From the NCBI GenBank assembly GCA_023389895.1, contig JAEWDX010000042.1:1-42007 (forward strand): a stretch of 42,007 nucleotides of DNA, in the 5' to 3' direction. The DNA is from Bacillota bacterium (GTDB lineage: Bacteria > Bacillota > Bacilli > Bacillales > Cytobacillaceae). This document shows positions 1 to 7,268 of the stretch, piece by piece. Position 1 is the stretch's first letter, and each line of letters opens with the position of its first letter. A program made the translations under genes and the position numbers. Below the pieces are notes generated by a model. The model was not told where the DNA came from. It did no database searches and worked only from the letters and a program-made list of their open reading frames with translations.

Positions 1-377
1 CAGATGATTCTTCACCTGTTAGACCAAAGAATATGTATGGGGTTAGCAAATGCTTTGTGGAAGCACTAGCATCATACTTCGCATATGAGAAACAGTTACA
101 AAGTATCGCTATCCGTATTGGTGCTTATGACGATTATAAGCCTGAGGGTCAGCCATTTTCAGCTCGAGACATGAGTGCGTATATAAGTCCAGAAGATTTT
201 AGTGATCTTCTCCTAAAAACGATTTCTGCTAAAAACCTGCCTCCTTTTTCAATCTTACATGGTATATCTGATAATCGTTTTAAACGTTTAAATATTGAAG
301 AAACAAAAAGATTAGTAGGATATGCTCCGTATTCAGATGCGTTTAAATTGTGCGGAATTCAGTTTTTTGACCGTTAG
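1..377 (+). CDS. NAD-dependent epimerase/dehydratase, C-terminal part (truncated by window edge)
   Basis: The reading frame is open from the window edge (codons in phase with base 3), so the N-terminal Rossmann part lies outside. The first visible methionine is internal. The stretch PKNMYGVSKCFVEALASYF contains the YxxxK catalytic pair of the extended short-chain dehydrogenase family and is followed by an IRIGAY strand, the usual position after the active-site helix. The C-terminal 90 residues fit the small substrate domain of uronate dehydrogenase or UDP-sugar epimerase-like proteins (SPEDFSDLL resembles the common SxxDla element). The substrate cannot be told from this fragment. The stop is followed 40 bases later by a small ORF on the same strand. 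Confidence 0.8.
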   Translation, partial: DDSSPVRPKNMYGVSKCFVEALASYFAYEKQLQSIAIRIGAYDDYKPEGQPFSARDMSAYISPEDFSDLLLKTISAKNLPPFSILHGISDNRFKRLNIEETKRLVGYAPYSDAFKLCGIQFFDR

Positions 378-417
378 ACATTGCATCCAAAGCACATTTA
401 AAAGGGAGGATTTTCGG

Positions 418-546
418 ATGAAGAGCCTAACGAAAAAAGACAAAAAGAAAAAGATTATTCATTCAAAACAGATAGAGACTAAAGGAAAAAAAACTTATAA
501 AGACTATTGGAATGAAATTATTAAAGCTCTCATTGCTATTAAGTAA
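418..546 (+). CDS. Small lysine-rich hypothetical protein (42 aa)
   Basis: A 42-residue ORF starts at ATG 418 behind a good ribosome binding site (AAAGGGAGGA, 400-410, about 8 bases upstream). The frame is open further upstream, to 322, but that part overlaps the epimerase gene in another frame and lacks its own binding site. The product begins MKSLTKKDKKKKIIHSKQ, is strongly basic in its first half, and ends in a short amphipathic stretch (YWNEIIKALIAIK). I do not recognise a family. The binding site and the position directly after the epimerase gene suggest co-transcription. Confidence 0.5.
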   Translation: MKSLTKKDKKKKIIHSKQIETKGKKTYKDYWNEIIKALIAIK

Positions 547-555
547 ATAAAACGC

Positions 556-987
556 TCATTGAATCAAGTTCCAAATTGATACTGCCGAATAAAAAATAAA
601 CAAAACGAAACCAAAGCTGGCGTAAAAGTCTTTCGCTACTGGATTATTTGGATTGTAACAGATTTCAATCTCTTCTAATCCATCTGTCCGCTTAATTTCA
701 TCAAGGGCTAGTTGCAAAGCTTTACGCCCGATACCTTTGTTTTGATAGTTTTGATCTACCATAAATCGCCAAATTGATATTCTCTTTTTTGTTTCAGGCA
801 CTCACATGAAAAAACCAACTGGTTCGCCGTCTAAACAAATTGCTCGTGTATGATAGGATGGGTAGAATTTGGACTCAACGAGTGACCACATATTTTCTGC
901 TACATAATCATACTGATCTTCAGCTATAGATAGGTCGCAAACATCCTCATAATTATTCTTAACCACATCGGTAAGGGTTATATTCAT
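556..987 (-). pseudogene. GNAT N-acetyltransferase (spermine/spermidine type), broken
   Basis: Two pieces in the same frame make one GNAT protein. The first 61 residues (ATG 987, with a GGAGATTA binding site) end at ..GEPVGFFM, then TGA at 802-804, and the frame continues directly with PETKKRISIWRFMVDQNYQNKGIGRKAL, which holds the acetyl-CoA binding Q/RxxGxG/A motif (QNKGIG). In the BltD/PaiA-like polyamine acetyltransferases this junction is normally continuous (GFAMYG..). The C terminus also departs from the family after FYASFGFV, ending in a hydrophobic tail. One in-frame stop plus an abnormal C terminus suggests an inactive gene. A GTG at 799-801 could in theory restart translation of the second half. 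Confidence 0.75.
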
Positions 988-1120
988 TTATTGTAATCTC
1001 CTATTGAATTAGTAAGTAGCTCCCTTTCGAAGAAAAGACAAAGACATTGCCATGATTACGTTGCTTTACATGTCATAGTAACAGATATTCTTACTACGAT
1101 TGTTATATGAATCTATGAGT

Positions 1121-2170
1121 TTATTTCTTTACGCTTTTCCCCAAAATAATTTCTGCTATTTTTTTAGCATATTCTTCCGTATTAAAATCCTCATAATTAC
1201 TTAATACTGCAATCGTTAAACCCTCTTCTAGGAAGCGCATAAAGTGTGAATGGTAGCCACCCCAGAGTCCTGAATGTTCCAAGTAATCAGTATTAAAATC
1301 TTCGCCAATAGACAAGCCAAAAGCATAATCTTCATTTTCAATAATGATCTCACCGGCTGGAGAAGTTTTTGGTCCTATCTCTCCCATTCTTTTAACGAGC
1401 TCTTTCCCACCAACAGTACCTTCAGCGAAGTTTTGTCCCCATTTAACTAAGTCCTCAATATTTGTATGAACCTGTCCATCACCAGTATGTTCCCAAGGGC
1501 TTTCATATATTTCATATGCCCCTTGCTCATTCTTCAAGTAACCACGAGCAACCGGAATATTGGTAGGATAGCAATCCACAATGGTTGTGTCGTTCATATT
1601 TAAAGGTTCAAAAATACGCTCCTTCGAAAATTCACGAAGAGATTTTCCACTAGCTTTTTCAACTACTAAAGATAATAAAAAATACCCTGTATTACTATAT
1701 TCAAATTTTGTTCCGACCGGAAAATCTGCAATCTGATGATTTTCAAGATGCTCTAGAGATTGCTCAGCAGTTAATTTATCCGTATTTGAAATCCCATCTT
1801 TCTCAGCTAATTCCATATAATCTACTAATCCACCAGTATGATGAATTAAATGTCTTAGAGTCACAGGTTCAGCATATGCTCCTAGGGAAGGTACATATTT
1901 TAATATTGAATCGTCTTGACTCAGTTTTCCTTCTTTCTCTAATAATAAAATGGCGAATGCTGTAAATTGTTTAGAGACGGATGCAATGTTAAAAATGGTT
2001 TTAGTTGTGAGCGGTAGTTTTTTTTCTATCGATTCTAAACCAATTGCTCCCTTATAAGTTACACCATCATCGAAACTCGCAATATAAGCACAGCCTGGTT
2101 CATTTGGTGAAAGGTTGTTAAATAATTGTAGAATTGCTGCATCTATTGCTTGATTGCATGTTTTATTCAT
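1121..2170 (-). CDS. Serine hydrolase of the class C beta-lactamase / penicillin-binding-protein fold
   Basis: The 349-residue protein has the three motifs of this fold: SxxK at about residue 66 (ASVSKQFTAF), YxN at about 160 (EYSNTGY) and HSG near residue 300 (LEHSGLWGGYHSH), the place of KTG. The serine acts as acyl-enzyme nucleophile on D-Ala-D-Ala-like peptides, esters or beta-lactams. There is no signal peptide, so it may act in the cytoplasm, unlike classical beta-lactamases. Its start lies 14 bases after the stop of the MerR-type gene, in the same direction, so the two are probably co-transcribed. The true substrate cannot be read from sequence; annotation as a beta-lactamase would overstate the evidence. 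Confidence 0.85.
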   Translation of the reverse strand: MNKTCNQAIDAAILQLFNNLSPNEPGCAYIASFDDGVTYKGAIGLESIEKKLPLTTKTIFNIASVSKQFTAFAILLLEKEGKLSQDDSILKYVPSLGAYAEPVTLRHLIHHTGGLVDYMELAEKDGISNTDKLTAEQSLEHLENHQIADFPVGTKFEYSNTGYFLLSLVVEKASGKSLREFSKERIFEPLNMNDTTIVDCYPTNIPVARGYLKNEQGAYEIYESPWEHTGDGQVHTNIEDLVKWGQNFAEGTVGGKELVKRMGEIGPKTSPAGEIIIENEDYAFGLSIGEDFNTDYLEHSGLWGGYHSHFMRFLEEGLTIAVLSNYEDFNTEEYAKKIAEIILGKSVKK

Positions 2171-2184
2171 TTAAATTCACCTCA

Positions 2185-2988
2185 TTAAGAATTTGATTTT
2201 ATAGCAATACCAACTTCAGTGACATATTCATCTTTATCTAATGTAATAAATTCATCTGTATAATATTTTTCTATAAAAGGGCCATCTAAACGATATCCAT
2301 TCGTATGAGCCCAGTCATATAATGCACTGTAAGCATAACTAATACTGTCATAATTACCTATATGTACGGTATAGATATAATTTGTTTCCTCAAAAAATTT
2401 TATTCTAGTATCTTTTGCTTCCTCTTCTAATATTATTGGTTGACATACTTCTACATCATATCGAGAATAATCCCCCTTCTCCACTGAATGAAAAATCGCA
2501 AAATGTTTGCTGTTCAAAATTGGATTCAAATGATCTACGGATATATGAAGTTCATTTATTAACAACTCCAAGCCATTTTCATCGACAACTTTTCTTAAAC
2601 ATAGAGCATGAAATGGTTTCCTTACTCCACAAAACACGTTATAGGCGTTCACCCTTTTGGTTGGGTTTTTCGGATCAATATAGGTTTTCATTTCCTCGAT
2701 AACACGATAATATTCCATTGTTTTTTCATACAATTCAGCAATCTTCTGTTCATATTTGTCTTTGATTGATGTGGAGTCTATTTCCAATACATTTTTTATT
2801 TCATCAATTGAAAAATGGTATTTACGCAATAACTTTATTTTATTTGCTATGGCACTATCATCGTTCGTATAGTAACGATAACCATTTGTTTTATCCTTTT
2901 TTGGTTTTAATAAAGCCTTCTCATCATAATACCTTAACATTCTTTGAGATATTTTATTAATCCTCGAAAATTCTCCAATTTTATACAA
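2185..2988 (-). CDS. MerR-family regulator with BmrR/GyrI-like effector-binding domain
   Basis: The N terminus (YKIGEFSRINKISQRMLRYY, then a wing with NGYRYY) is a MerR winged helix-turn-helix. A coiled-coil linker follows (residues about 75-120), then a C-terminal GyrI-like small-molecule binding domain containing VHIGNYDSISYAYSALYDWA and ending in EVGIAIK. MerR proteins of this type twist a long-spacer promoter when a hydrophobic or cationic ligand binds. I chose the TTG start at 2988: the strong AAAGGAGGTG (2995-3004) is 7-8 bases before it and the product then begins MYKIGEF as usual. The GTG at 2997 would lie inside the binding site. The serine hydrolase follows after 14 bases and is the likely target gene. 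Confidence 0.88.
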   Translation of the reverse strand: MYKIGEFSRINKISQRMLRYYDEKALLKPKKDKTNGYRYYTNDDSAIANKIKLLRKYHFSIDEIKNVLEIDSTSIKDKYEQKIAELYEKTMEYYRVIEEMKTYIDPKNPTKRVNAYNVFCGVRKPFHALCLRKVVDENGLELLINELHISVDHLNPILNSKHFAIFHSVEKGDYSRYDVEVCQPIILEEEAKDTRIKFFEETNYIYTVHIGNYDSISYAYSALYDWAHTNGYRLDGPFIEKYYTDEFITLDKDEYVTEVGIAIKSNS

Positions 2989-3031
2989 CCAAAACACCTC
3001 CTTTGATTGAACCGTTTAACTAAAAAATATG

Positions 3032-3157
3032 TTAGTCCATAACCTTATTTTCTGTTTCCCCCACTTCTTCTTGGGAAGGACTTAAAAATTGACTAAAAAT
3101 GATAAAAAACGTTAATAATCCAAGTAATATCGCAAAACAAGTAATTTTCTTTCTCAT
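3032..3157 (-). CDS. Small single-pass membrane protein (41 aa)
   Basis: A short ORF encodes MRKKITCFAILLGLLTFF and so on: a positively charged start, one hydrophobic segment (about residues 5-25) and an acidic, polar tail ending ENKVMD. This is a typical single-span peptide with the tail outside. The ribosome binding site is weak, and the ORF could also be the start of a decayed larger gene. It lies 43 bases before the MerR gene in the same direction and is divergent from the TetR gene, with the two TetR-like operators between them, so it may belong to that regulon. Confidence 0.4.
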   Translation of the reverse strand: MRKKITCFAILLGLLTFFIIFSQFLSPSQEEVGETENKVMD

Positions 3158-3202
3158 TATCTAATTGAACTCTAAAAAATAATTAGCTTGCTAACAAAAA
3201 TA

Positions 3203-3269
3203 ACCGAACGGTCAAATAAACAATACCCAAAACTAACCAATCGGTCAAGTATTTTGATTGTGATATAAT
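3203..3269 (+). promoter_or_regulatory. Promoter with two TetR-type operator half-repeats
   Basis: Two similar sites, ACCGAACGGTCAA (3203-3215) and ACCAATCGGTCAA (3236-3248), are spaced exactly 33 bases, about three helical turns. Each is a near-palindrome ACCn(3-4)GGT extended by TCAA. A -10 box TATAAT lies at 3264-3269, so the second site covers the -35 region of the TetR gene at 3314. This is the arrangement expected for autorepression and possibly for control of the divergent small ORF. Confidence 0.65.
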
Positions 3270-3313
3270 TGACTCAAGAAAATGTGACAACCATTCTGTT
3301 AGGAGGTACGTTA

Positions 3314-3943
3314 ATGATAGATGGTAGGGAAAAAAAGGGAAATAAAACAAAAGAAGCATTACTAAATGCTACTATATCTTTGATAGCAGAAAATGGTATA
3401 GAGGCACTAAGTGCTAACAGCATTGCAAAGAAGGCAAATGTCAGTAAAGCAAGTGTATTTCATCATTTCGGTTCTATGGAGACCATCCAACAAGAAGCTT
3501 TTATTTTTTCTGATGTACTAATGAGTGAAGCATTAGAACAAATTTATAATGAATCTAAAGAAACAGATTCTTTTTCTGATATTATGCTAAAATATCTTCT
3601 TTTTTTTATGGATGAAAATAATAAAGAATACTTAAATCTGATTAATGTTCAACTGCAATTTGTAGTGAAATCTTCATACGATAAAGAGTTTGATGATCTT
3701 ATCTTCAGTAAATACCGAGAAAAAACACCGTTTGATTTATTTGAGCTTTTATTAAATGATTTTTATGGTGACCAATTAACCCCTTCTGATATTGAACTAA
3801 TAAATGATTTAATAGCAACTTATATAAATGGATTTGCGACTTTTTTAATCTCTCTGGAAGACACAGAATGGCTCCTTTCATTGTGGAAAGAACAAATTAA
3901 AATGACTGAAATCTATATTCAATCACTTATAGACAAGAAATAA
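3314..3943 (+). CDS. TetR/AcrR-family transcriptional regulator
   Basis: The 209-residue product has a TetR N-terminal domain: TKEALLNATISLIAENG, then the helix-turn-helix SANSIAKKANVSKASVFHHF. The remaining 150 residues are an all-helical ligand domain without a recognisable ligand signature. I chose ATG 3314, with AGGAGGT (3300-3306) 7 bases upstream; a longer frame from 3269 would place this binding site inside the gene and begin at the -10 box. The double operator upstream suggests that it represses itself. Target gene and ligand are unknown. Confidence 0.88.
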   Translation: MIDGREKKGNKTKEALLNATISLIAENGIEALSANSIAKKANVSKASVFHHFGSMETIQQEAFIFSDVLMSEALEQIYNESKETDSFSDIMLKYLLFFMDENNKEYLNLINVQLQFVVKSSYDKEFDDLIFSKYREKTPFDLFELLLNDFYGDQLTPSDIELINDLIATYINGFATFLISLEDTEWLLSLWKEQIKMTEIYIQSLIDKK

Positions 3944-4101
3944 TTCAAAGGCAAATATACAAAAAGGAACTTGAAAGTGTCACTTATTGAAACACGCATT
4001 GTGAATGAAAATAGTGCAGTATCTTGAGATGGCAAACAGCTCCAATTTATTTTGCCATCCCCATTCTATAACTTTCAACTGGCATTTTGAGATAAAGAGC
4101 A

Positions 4102-4135
4102 AATCTATTAAACATGTATTGATAGATTCGTTTTT
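4102..4135 (+). terminator. Rho-independent terminator after the TetR gene
   Basis: The arms AATCTATTA (4102-4110) and TGATAGATT (4120-4128) pair around a 9-base loop and are followed by CGTTTTTTATTT. It lies about 160 bases after the TetR stop. A second hairpin, GATGGCAAA / TTTGCCATC (4028-4059), precedes it without a T run. Confidence 0.55.
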
Positions 4136-4238
4136 TATTTAGTTTCATAAAGTGAAGGGGATTCTCAATATTTAGAATTAATTAAAGCAGCACAAAAAAA
4201 TATAGAGTGAGAATGTATTATAATAAGAATATAGATTG

Positions 4239-4266
4239 TTGAGTGGCAAAAAAAATTTGATATAAT
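4239..4266 (+). promoter_or_regulatory. Likely SigA promoter before the structured element and cat
   Basis: TTGAGT (4239-4244), a 16-base spacer and TATAAT (4261-4266). It points into the structured element at 4304-4495 and the cat leader. No promoter of similar quality is visible between that element and cat, so this may be the cat promoter. Confidence 0.55.
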
Positions 4267-4303
4267 TCGTTTATCAGACAAATCGTATAAAGTGAAACTC
4301 AAT

Positions 4304-4495
4304 CAGTGGGGGCTTTCCGAAGCACAGGACGTGCAAGTGCCGACGTTGCCACAGGACGTGGCGCTCTTAGTCGGCCCCATCCCCCACTGATTGTTAGTTG
4401 AACCAATCGGGCATTTACGGACTGTTTGATCCCCCACTTAGAATTTTTGGTTTCCCTTAACTTCTTGAAGTGGGGGTCTTACAGCCCGTTAATGC
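4304..4495. ncRNA. Structured RNA-like element with paired AGGAC/GUCCU loop hairpins
   Basis: The element has nested and alternative pairings. CAGTGGGGG (4304-4312) pairs with CCCCCACTG (4381-4389). Inside are GCAC-AGGAC-GTGC (4322-4334) and GCCAC-AGGAC-GTGGC (4348-4362), the latter enclosed by GCCGAC (4339-4344) and GTCGGC (4370-4375). A second long imperfect hairpin follows (4411-4439 with 4468-4495) whose arms again carry CCCCCACTT and AAGTGGGGG. Read on the minus strand, both small loops are GUCCU, matching the RUCCU terminal loops described for the Bacillaceae-1 RNA motif and some relatives. The promoter at 4239, however, would transcribe the plus strand. Strand and function are therefore open; no T run follows, so it may be a 5' leader of cat, or a dispersed repeat. 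Confidence 0.6.
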
Positions 4496-4514
4496 AGGAT
4501 AAAGGGTGTAATTA

Positions 4515-4544
4515 ATGAAAAAAGCAGTGAAATTAGCCTCCTAA
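4515..4544 (+). CDS. cat leader peptide (9 aa)
   Basis: ATG 4515 opens a nine-codon ORF, MKKAVKLAS, ending at TAA 4542-4544, with an AAAGGGTG binding site just upstream. Leader peptides of nine or so residues beginning with M(K/V)K are characteristic of inducible cat genes of Gram-positive bacteria. Its codons 8 and 9 form the left arm of the stem that hides the cat ribosome binding site. A ribosome stalled by chloramphenicol on the leader would open the stem. Confidence 0.85.
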   Translation: MKKAVKLAS

Positions 4545-4569
4545 ATAAAAATTAACAAATTTAGGAGGC
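4536..4569 (+). promoter_or_regulatory. Translational attenuator stem of cat
   Basis: A perfect 11-bp inverted repeat, GCCTCCTAAAT (4536-4546) and ATTTAGGAGGC (4559-4569), with a 12-base loop. The right arm contains the whole cat ribosome binding site AGGAGG (4563-4568), and the left arm overlaps the end of the leader ORF. This is the standard layout of chloramphenicol-induced translational attenuation. Confidence 0.92.
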
Positions 4570-4577
4570 AGACAATA

Positions 4578-5231
4578 ATGATTTTTAATAAAATTGATCA
4601 AAAGAACTGGCATCGACACGAATATTTTGAGCATTATATTAACCAACAAACAACATTTAGTATGACGTCAGAAATAGATATTAGCATTCTGTATAAAAAC
4701 ATTAAAAAAAATAACTTTAGGTTTTATCCAACGTTCATCTATATGGTAACAAAAGCTGTCAACAATCATATTGCATTTAGAACGTGTTTTAATAGCCGAG
4801 GTGAATTAGGTTATTGGGATAAAGTAAATCCAAGTTACACGATTTTTAATGAAGAATCAGAAACATTTTCAAGCATTTGGACAGAAACATCAGATAACTT
4901 TAATCAGTTCCATAAGGATTACGAAACTGATTTAAAAAAATATAAAGGTAGGATAGGTTTATTTCCGAAATCCCCTATTCCTGAAAATACTTTTCCCATA
5001 TCAATGATTCCATGGAGTTCATTTACTGGTTTTAATCTCAACATTAATAACGAAGGTAAATTCCTTTTACCGATTATCACTGCAGGGAAATTTATGCAGA
5101 AGGAAGATACTATATTTCTTCCCGTTTCTTTGCAAATTCACCATGCTGTTTGTGATGGTTATCATGCAGGGTTATTCATGAATTACCTTCAGAGTTTTGC
5201 CGATGAATCCCATGATTGGTTATTAGATTGA
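4578..5231 (+). CDS. cat: Chloramphenicol O-acetyltransferase (type A)
   Basis: The 217-residue length is typical of type A chloramphenicol acetyltransferases, trimeric cytoplasmic enzymes that move acetyl from acetyl-CoA to the 3-hydroxyl of chloramphenicol. The active-site histidine motif is present as QIHHAVCDGYHAG near residue 190. Other family landmarks are NWHRHEYFEHY at the start, FYPTFIYMVTKAVN, RTCFN, and PISMIPWSSFTGFNLNI. Nothing is missing, so the enzyme should be active. Expression is probably induced by the drug itself through the leader peptide and stem just upstream. A hairpin terminator follows. The gene is flanked by unrelated regulators and looks like an acquired cassette, but no transposase is visible. 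Confidence 0.96.
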   Translation: MIFNKIDQKNWHRHEYFEHYINQQTTFSMTSEIDISILYKNIKKNNFRFYPTFIYMVTKAVNNHIAFRTCFNSRGELGYWDKVNPSYTIFNEESETFSSIWTETSDNFNQFHKDYETDLKKYKGRIGLFPKSPIPENTFPISMIPWSSFTGFNLNINNEGKFLLPIITAGKFMQKEDTIFLPVSLQIHHAVCDGYHAGLFMNYLQSFADESHDWLLD

Positions 5232-5240
5232 ATATTAACA

Positions 5241-5276
5241 AACGAGGGCATTTTTGGATAAAGGATGCCCTCGTTT
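5241..5276. terminator. Terminator hairpin after cat
   Basis: AACGAGGGCAT (5241-5251) pairs with ATGCCCTCGTT (5265-5275) over 11 bp. The following T run is short on both strands. It sits between the convergent cat and DUF418 genes and could serve both. Confidence 0.65.
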
Positions 5277-5326
5277 AAAATCTGTTATCTCTTATGTAAC
5301 AGAAATTCTCTCCTCCTACTACTATA

Positions 5327-6421
5327 TTAATTTGCTATTTTTCTCATAATCCATTCAATTGGTCCTCTTTTAAATTTTCTACTCCATAAAACAGAAAATA
5401 AAATACTCGCCACAAAAAACAGTGTAGTGAACATTAGTGAAAATGCTAACGTTTGGTTTTCTAATCTATTTAATAAAGTTAATATACCAACGCCGATGAA
5501 TACATGGCTTACATAGTGAGTTAATGTTAATTGTCCTGTTTTAATAAGAGATTTGGTCAACCATTGTCCAGCGAATTTTTCTGCGAAATAAATTGAAGCA
5601 ATGATGACAATTATCGCTGAAGCGGAATTTGATAAGATATATAAGATGTTTGGTGGGATTGGCCCAGTTTGAAACAGAAATTCTGCACTGTTTACATCTA
5701 ATACCGACAAAGATAGTCGCATTAACACTTTTGAAAGTACTTCTACTATTACTAGTAAAAATAAAGAAATAAACAACATTTTGTTTCTTACAGCTTTCTT
5801 AGATAAATCAAGTCTGCCAAGGATCATTCCAAGCAAAAAGAAACATACCCAAGGGAACACTGGATGATACCCATTAAACAAAAGATTTCTTATAAAACCT
5901 TCTATAGTCCAAAAATCAAGATATTCCAGAAATGGTTGTTCAGGATGCCATCCTTTCAGATAATTCATTGTTACTTGTAAGATTTGTGAAATTATTAAAA
6001 TAGCACTAGTTAATATAACCAAAAGCTTTGTAGAAGCCACTATAAGAAATGATGCAATCAGCATATAAACACCATAATAATGTAGGATATCTCCAGTCCA
6101 ATCTGCCACATATAAAAGTAAACCTAGAATAAATAGAAAAGCTGAACGTTTCCATAATTTCATCCTATTTTCTCTAATAATAGAAAGTGAAGCTCCATTT
6201 CTAGCCTTTCTTGTCATTAAAGCAACTCCGATACCCGCCAACATAACAAAAGTGGCTGATGCTCTTCCTTCAAAAAGTTCAGTAAACCATACAAGCCAAT
6301 CCGGCCCATCTCCTCCCGCTCCCATAATAATTGTATAGTTAACAATAAGCATTCCAAACATAGCCAAGGCTCTAGCGAAATCCAACCCTTCAATACGTTT
6401 AGATTGTGAGTTTTTGGTCAT
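5327..6421 (-). CDS. DUF418-family multi-pass membrane protein (YeiB/acyltransferase-like)
   Basis: The 364-residue protein starts with KRIEGLDFARALAMFGMLIVN, the N-terminal signature of the DUF418/YeiB and heparan-glucosaminide acetyltransferase-like superfamily. FEGRASATFVMLAGIG follows, and then about nine hydrophobic segments; the C-terminal DUF418 part contains GQLTLTHYVSHVFIG. The family is thought to transfer acyl groups across the membrane, but its substrate is generally unknown. Its ATG overlaps the stop of the upstream TetR gene (ATGA), so the two are translationally coupled and the TetR protein probably controls this gene. Role in drug or envelope stress is inference only. Confidence 0.85.
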   Translation of the reverse strand: MTKNSQSKRIEGLDFARALAMFGMLIVNYTIIMGAGGDGPDWLVWFTELFEGRASATFVMLAGIGVALMTRKARNGASLSIIRENRMKLWKRSAFLFILGLLLYVADWTGDILHYYGVYMLIASFLIVASTKLLVILTSAILIISQILQVTMNYLKGWHPEQPFLEYLDFWTIEGFIRNLLFNGYHPVFPWVCFFLLGMILGRLDLSKKAVRNKMLFISLFLLVIVEVLSKVLMRLSLSVLDVNSAEFLFQTGPIPPNILYILSNSASAIIVIIASIYFAEKFAGQWLTKSLIKTGQLTLTHYVSHVFIGVGILTLLNRLENQTLAFSLMFTTLFFVASILFSVLWSRKFKRGPIEWIMRKIAN

Positions 6422-7005
6422 AATTGTTCCACCTTAAGAACACTATTAATAGCTTCTTTCCATATTCCTCTATAATCTAATTGGAATTCAGTCATTATGA
6501 AGTTACTAATATTATCAAAAACCATCACAAGCATATTAGCTTTCAATTCTATATTCTTACTTTCAACTGCACCAATTTTCACTCCATAATTCACTAAGTC
6601 ATAAAAGCTCTTTAAAAAGCCTTTTTGAATCTCATACAACCGATTTAGATACTTTTCATTTCGAGTGGCTAATAAAATATATTCATTAAAAATCTTATTA
6701 AAGTATTCATCATTCTCCTGCTCTTCTATCATTTGATAACCAATTGATAACATAAATTGGTTAAAGCCCTCAGCATTTATATGTTCAAATGTAAAAGTAT
6801 ATTGAAGTTCAATTTGTTTACAAATTTCTTCAAATATAACATCGATTAAATTATCTTTAGAATCAAAATAATAATAAATAGCGGGCTTCGAGATTCCTAC
6901 TTCTTTAGCAATCATTGATAAACTTGTTTTTTCAAAACCATTTTTAGAAAACATCTTATAGGCTGTTTCTACAATTAGATTATACATATCTACTTTATTA
7001 TTCAT
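6418..7005 (-). CDS. TetR/AcrR-family regulator of the DUF418 gene
   Basis: The 195-residue protein has the TetR N-terminal domain: NLIVETAYKMFSKNGFEKTS, then SMIAKEVGISKPAIYYYF as recognition region. The C-terminal 130 residues are a helical ligand domain ending in a segment like that of TetR_C proteins (FDNISNFIMTEF). The stop overlaps the start of the membrane protein gene. A 22-bp palindrome 19 bases upstream of the start is the probable operator, so the pair is likely self-repressed and induced by an unknown ligand. Confidence 0.9.
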   Translation of the reverse strand: MNNKVDMYNLIVETAYKMFSKNGFEKTSLSMIAKEVGISKPAIYYYFDSKDNLIDVIFEEICKQIELQYTFTFEHINAEGFNQFMLSIGYQMIEEQENDEYFNKIFNEYILLATRNEKYLNRLYEIQKGFLKSFYDLVNYGVKIGAVESKNIELKANMLVMVFDNISNFIMTEFQLDYRGIWKEAINSVLKVEQL

Positions 7006-7023
7006 TTTTCTCTCGCTCCTTTT

Positions 7024-7045
7024 ATTTACCTACCGGTAAGTAAAT
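7024..7045 (-). promoter_or_regulatory. Palindromic TetR operator
   Basis: ATTTACCTACCGGTAAGTAAAT is a 22-bp inverted repeat with one mismatched pair centred on ACCGGT. It lies directly upstream of the TetR start and matches the general TTAC(C/T)nACCGGTnAGTAA shape seen for this family. Confidence 0.8.
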
Positions 7046-7170
7046 AATAATTGATACTTTTAATAAAATCAAGATTTTACTACTCTTTTTAATGGCACTA
7101 GATTTAAGTTGGATGAATTTTTAAATCTAGATATAGAAAAAAAGGTACGGAATGGAAAAACACAAAAAAA

Positions 7171-7217
7171 ATAGACATCCAAGTGAATCCATTGCTGGAA
7201 TACATGTTCACTTGGAT
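7171..7217 (-). terminator. Terminator after the quinone-reductase remnant
   Basis: ATCCAAGTGAA (7177-7187) and TTCACTTGGAT (7207-7217) form an 11-bp stem. Read on the minus strand the stem is followed by GTCTATTTTTTTT. It lies just after the end of the truncated gene. Confidence 0.75.
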
Positions 7218-7268
7218 AATCCTAGGCTAGTAAGATGAATCTGAAAAAGGTTTGTTCCAAATATATAT

